Origin: Acidimicrobiales bacterium
GTDB lineage: Bacteria; Actinomycetota; Acidimicrobiia; Acidimicrobiales; UBA8190
Direction of reading: 5' to 3'
DNA: 6,344 bases
Assembly: GCA_030042575.1 (NCBI GenBank)
Contig: JASHZK010000009.1
Span: 1 to 6,344, forward strand
Shown here: positions 4,453 to 6,344 of the stretch, piece by piece
Numbering within the stretch: position 1 is the stretch's first letter
Layout: every line of letters starts with the position of its first letter
Notes under the pieces: model-generated
Told to the model about the DNA's origin: nothing
The model's input: the letters and a program-made list of their open reading frames with translations, nothing else
Databases searched by the model: none
Program-made: the position numbers and the translations under genes

Positions 4453-6344
4453 GCGAGCTCGAGGACCTCTACGCCCATCAGGCCGAGCTGGCCATCGAGA
4501 ACGCCCGGCTGCAGCTGGCCCTGGGTCGTTACCAGGCCAACCGAGCGGTGGGGCTGGTCATGGAGGCCACCGACCGGGTGCGCAACGCCCTTCCCTTCGG
4601 TTCGCGCCGGCGCCGTTGGGCCGGGCGCCTGCGGCGGGCGGCCCGTTTCGTGCTGCGCCGGCCCAGTCCCGAGCAGCGCTTCGCCTCGTTCTACGCCGCC
4701 TGGCTGGCAGGTCGCCGGCCGGGAGAGCAGGAGCTCGAGCTGCAGCGCAAGCGTTCGTCGACCTTCAAGGTGCGGCCTCTCGTGAGCATCTGCATGCCCG
4801 TCCACGACCCCGACCCGGCGGCGCTGGCCGAGGCGGTGGGCTCGGTGCAGCGGCAGAGTTACGAGCACTGGGAGCTGTGCATCTGCGACGACGCCTCCAG
4901 CCGGCCCGGGGTGCGTCGGACACTCGAAGATCTGGCACACTCCGACCCCCGCATCAAGTTGGAGGTCTCGGAGGAGAACGGCGGCATTTCCCGGGCCACC
5001 AATGCAGCCCTCAACCTGGCGGGCGGCGAGTACGTCGCCTTCTTGGACGACGACGACGTCCTCGAGCCCCACACCCTGTTCCTCTACGCCCAGGAGCTCG
5101 AGCGCAGTCCGGACACCGACCTCGTCTACTGCGATGAGGACGTGCTCGTTGCTGCCGGGCAGCGCCTGTACCCGCTGCTCAAGCCGGGATGGTCGCCCGA
5201 GACCCTTCTCGGGATGAACTACGTGACTCACTTCGTGATGGTCCGGCGGAGCTTGGTCGAGGAAGTCGGCGGGCTGCGCCCCGAGCGCGACGGCGCCCAG
5301 GACCACGACTTGCTGCTACGTCTGTCGGAGCGCACCGCCGCCATCGTCCACATCCCCGAGGTCCTCTACTCGTGGCGGCAGTCGGCACGTTCCACGTCTT
5401 TGGCTTCCTCGGCCAAGCCGTGGGCCTACGAAGCCGGGATTGAGGCGGTGAAGGACGCACTCGATCGCCGGAGTCTGCCCGCCGCCGTGGAGCCGGGTTC
5501 CTTCCCCGGAGCCTACCGAGTCCGTTACGCCATCCCGCAGCCGTCCCCTCGCGTCGAGATCGTGATCCCCACCCGGGACCGAGCCGACCTCCTCGGTCCT
5601 TGCCTGGAATCGATCACATCGCTCACCGACTACCCCGATTACGCCATCACCGTGCTCGACAACGACAGCACCGAGCCCGCCACCGCCGAACTGCTCGAAG
5701 GCAGCCCGGTTCGGGTGGTGGCGGCGCCCGGCCCGTTCAACTACTCGGCCATCATGAACCGGGGCTTCGCCGACAGCGACGTCGAGTTCGTGGTGACCCT
5801 CAACAACGACACCAGGATCGTGGATCCGCAATGGATCGCCGGGCTCGTCGAGTTGGGCGCCCAGCCCGGCGTGGGCGCCGTCGGCTGTCGCCTGCAGTTC
5901 GGTGACGGGCGCTTGCAGCACGAGGGCATCGCTCTGGGCTGCGCCGTGCCGGCGGCCAACCTCGCCTTCGAGGCCCCCGGCATCCGCCTGCCCGGGATGG
6001 GGTTGATGCGCGCCACCCGCGACGTGAGCGCCGTCACGGGAGCATGCTGTCTCATCCGGCGTTCGGCGTGGCGGGCCGTCGGTGGCTTCGACGAGGACTT
6101 CGCGGTGGCTTACAACGACGTCGACTTCTGCATCCGCCTGCGTCGGGCCGGGTACCGGGTGCTCTACACGCCCTATGTGACCGTGGTCCACGACGAGAGC
6201 CAGAGTCGTGGAGCGCTGCATCCGGCTGCCGACGAGGTCCGTCTGTTACGGCGGTGGGCGCCGGAGATCGTCGACGGCGACCCCTTTTTCTCGCCCAGGC
6301 TCACCATCGGCCCCTACGGACTGATCCTCGACAGCGGGGAAGGC
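4449..6344 (+). CDS. Tandem GT2 glycosyltransferase (two catalytic domains), 3' end beyond the window
   Basis: The frame is open from TTG at 4449 to the window edge: 632 codons without a stop. TTGA overlaps the wzt stop, indicating coupled translation. Residues 1-50 are helical and probably coiled-coil, followed by a strongly basic stretch (GSRRRRWAGRLRRAARF, 51-67) that could touch the membrane. GT2 domain 1 starts at 112 (VSICMPVHD) with CDDAS, a DXD-type cluster Asp200-203 and QDHD (284-287). GT2 domain 2 starts at 369 (VEIVIPTRDRADLL) with LNNDT (451-455), GACCLIRR (531-538), GGFDEDF (545-551), NDVDF (556-560) and HDES (581-584), wording typical of rhamnosyltransferase-like O-antigen enzymes. 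Each domain would transfer one sugar from a nucleotide sugar. Sugar identity cannot be read from sequence. The text near the right edge looks like the end of domain 2, so a stop may be close, or a third domain may follow. Confidence 0.92.
   Translation, partial: MSELEDLYAHQAELAIENARLQLALGRYQANRAVGLVMEATDRVRNALPFGSRRRRWAGRLRRAARFVLRRPSPEQRFASFYAAWLAGRRPGEQELELQRKRSSTFKVRPLVSICMPVHDPDPAALAEAVGSVQRQSYEHWELCICDDASSRPGVRRTLEDLAHSDPRIKLEVSEENGGISRATNAALNLAGGEYVAFLDDDDVLEPHTLFLYAQELERSPDTDLVYCDEDVLVAAGQRLYPLLKPGWSPETLLGMNYVTHFVMVRRSLVEEVGGLRPERDGAQDHDLLLRLSERTAAIVHIPEVLYSWRQSARSTSLASSAKPWAYEAGIEAVKDALDRRSLPAAVEPGSFPGAYRVRYAIPQPSPRVEIVIPTRDRADLLGPCLESITSLTDYPDYAITVLDNDSTEPATAELLEGSPVRVVAAPGPFNYSAIMNRGFADSDVEFVVTLNNDTRIVDPQWIAGLVELGAQPGVGAVGCRLQFGDGRLQHEGIALGCAVPAANLAFEAPGIRLPGMGLMRATRDVSAVTGACCLIRRSAWRAVGGFDEDFAVAYNDVDFCIRLRRAGYRVLYTPYVTVVHDESQSRGALHPAADEVRLLRRWAPEIVDGDPFFSPRLTIGPYGLILDSGEG

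Noticed and set aside
4299..5306. 335-codon open frame on the - strand opposite the glycosyltransferase
   Set aside because: It lies opposite conserved GT2 motifs, spans the wzt/GT junction, and shows no domain of its own.
5316..6221. 301-codon open frame on the - strand opposite GT2 domain 2
   Set aside because: The + strand reading contains the ordered GT2 motifs LNNDT, GACCLIRR, GGFDEDF and NDVDF. The reverse is a shadow.

Overview
The window is a densely packed, GC-rich block with every gene on the + strand. Strong third-position G/C bias, GTG and TTG starts, and a ClpP closely resembling actinobacterial ClpP1 all point to a high-GC Actinomycetota chromosome. An Acidimicrobiia-like lineage is possible, but that is a guess from style and not shown. 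There are no RNA genes, insertion sequences, CRISPR arrays or gaps over 100 bases.

Layout: (1) positions 1-56 may hold the 3' tail of an upstream gene. (2) 71-1561 encodes a secreted protein: signal peptide, a small lysozyme-like domain bracketed by the only two cysteines, then 48-residue W/Y-rich repeats that appear to form a closed six-bladed beta-propeller. (3) 1594-2187 encodes a complete ClpP serine peptidase with an intact Ser-His-Asp triad. (4) 2184-3236 and 3244-4452 encode the permease and ATPase of a Wzm/Wzt-type polysaccharide ABC exporter; the ATPase carries a C-terminal domain of the kind that recognises the glycan cargo. (5) 4449 to the right edge encodes a tandem GT2 glycosyltransferase, still open at the end of the window.

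The genes are separated by 32 bp, a 4-bp overlap, 7 bp and a 4-bp overlap, so clpP-wzm-wzt-GT is very probably one transcript, and the secreted-protein gene may share it. The glycosyltransferase would build a cell-surface polysaccharide on the cytoplasmic face, Wzm/Wzt would export it, and the secreted propeller protein could act on or bind cell-wall glycans outside. The oddest point is the ClpP gene, without clpX or a second clpP in view, translationally coupled to a glycan exporter.
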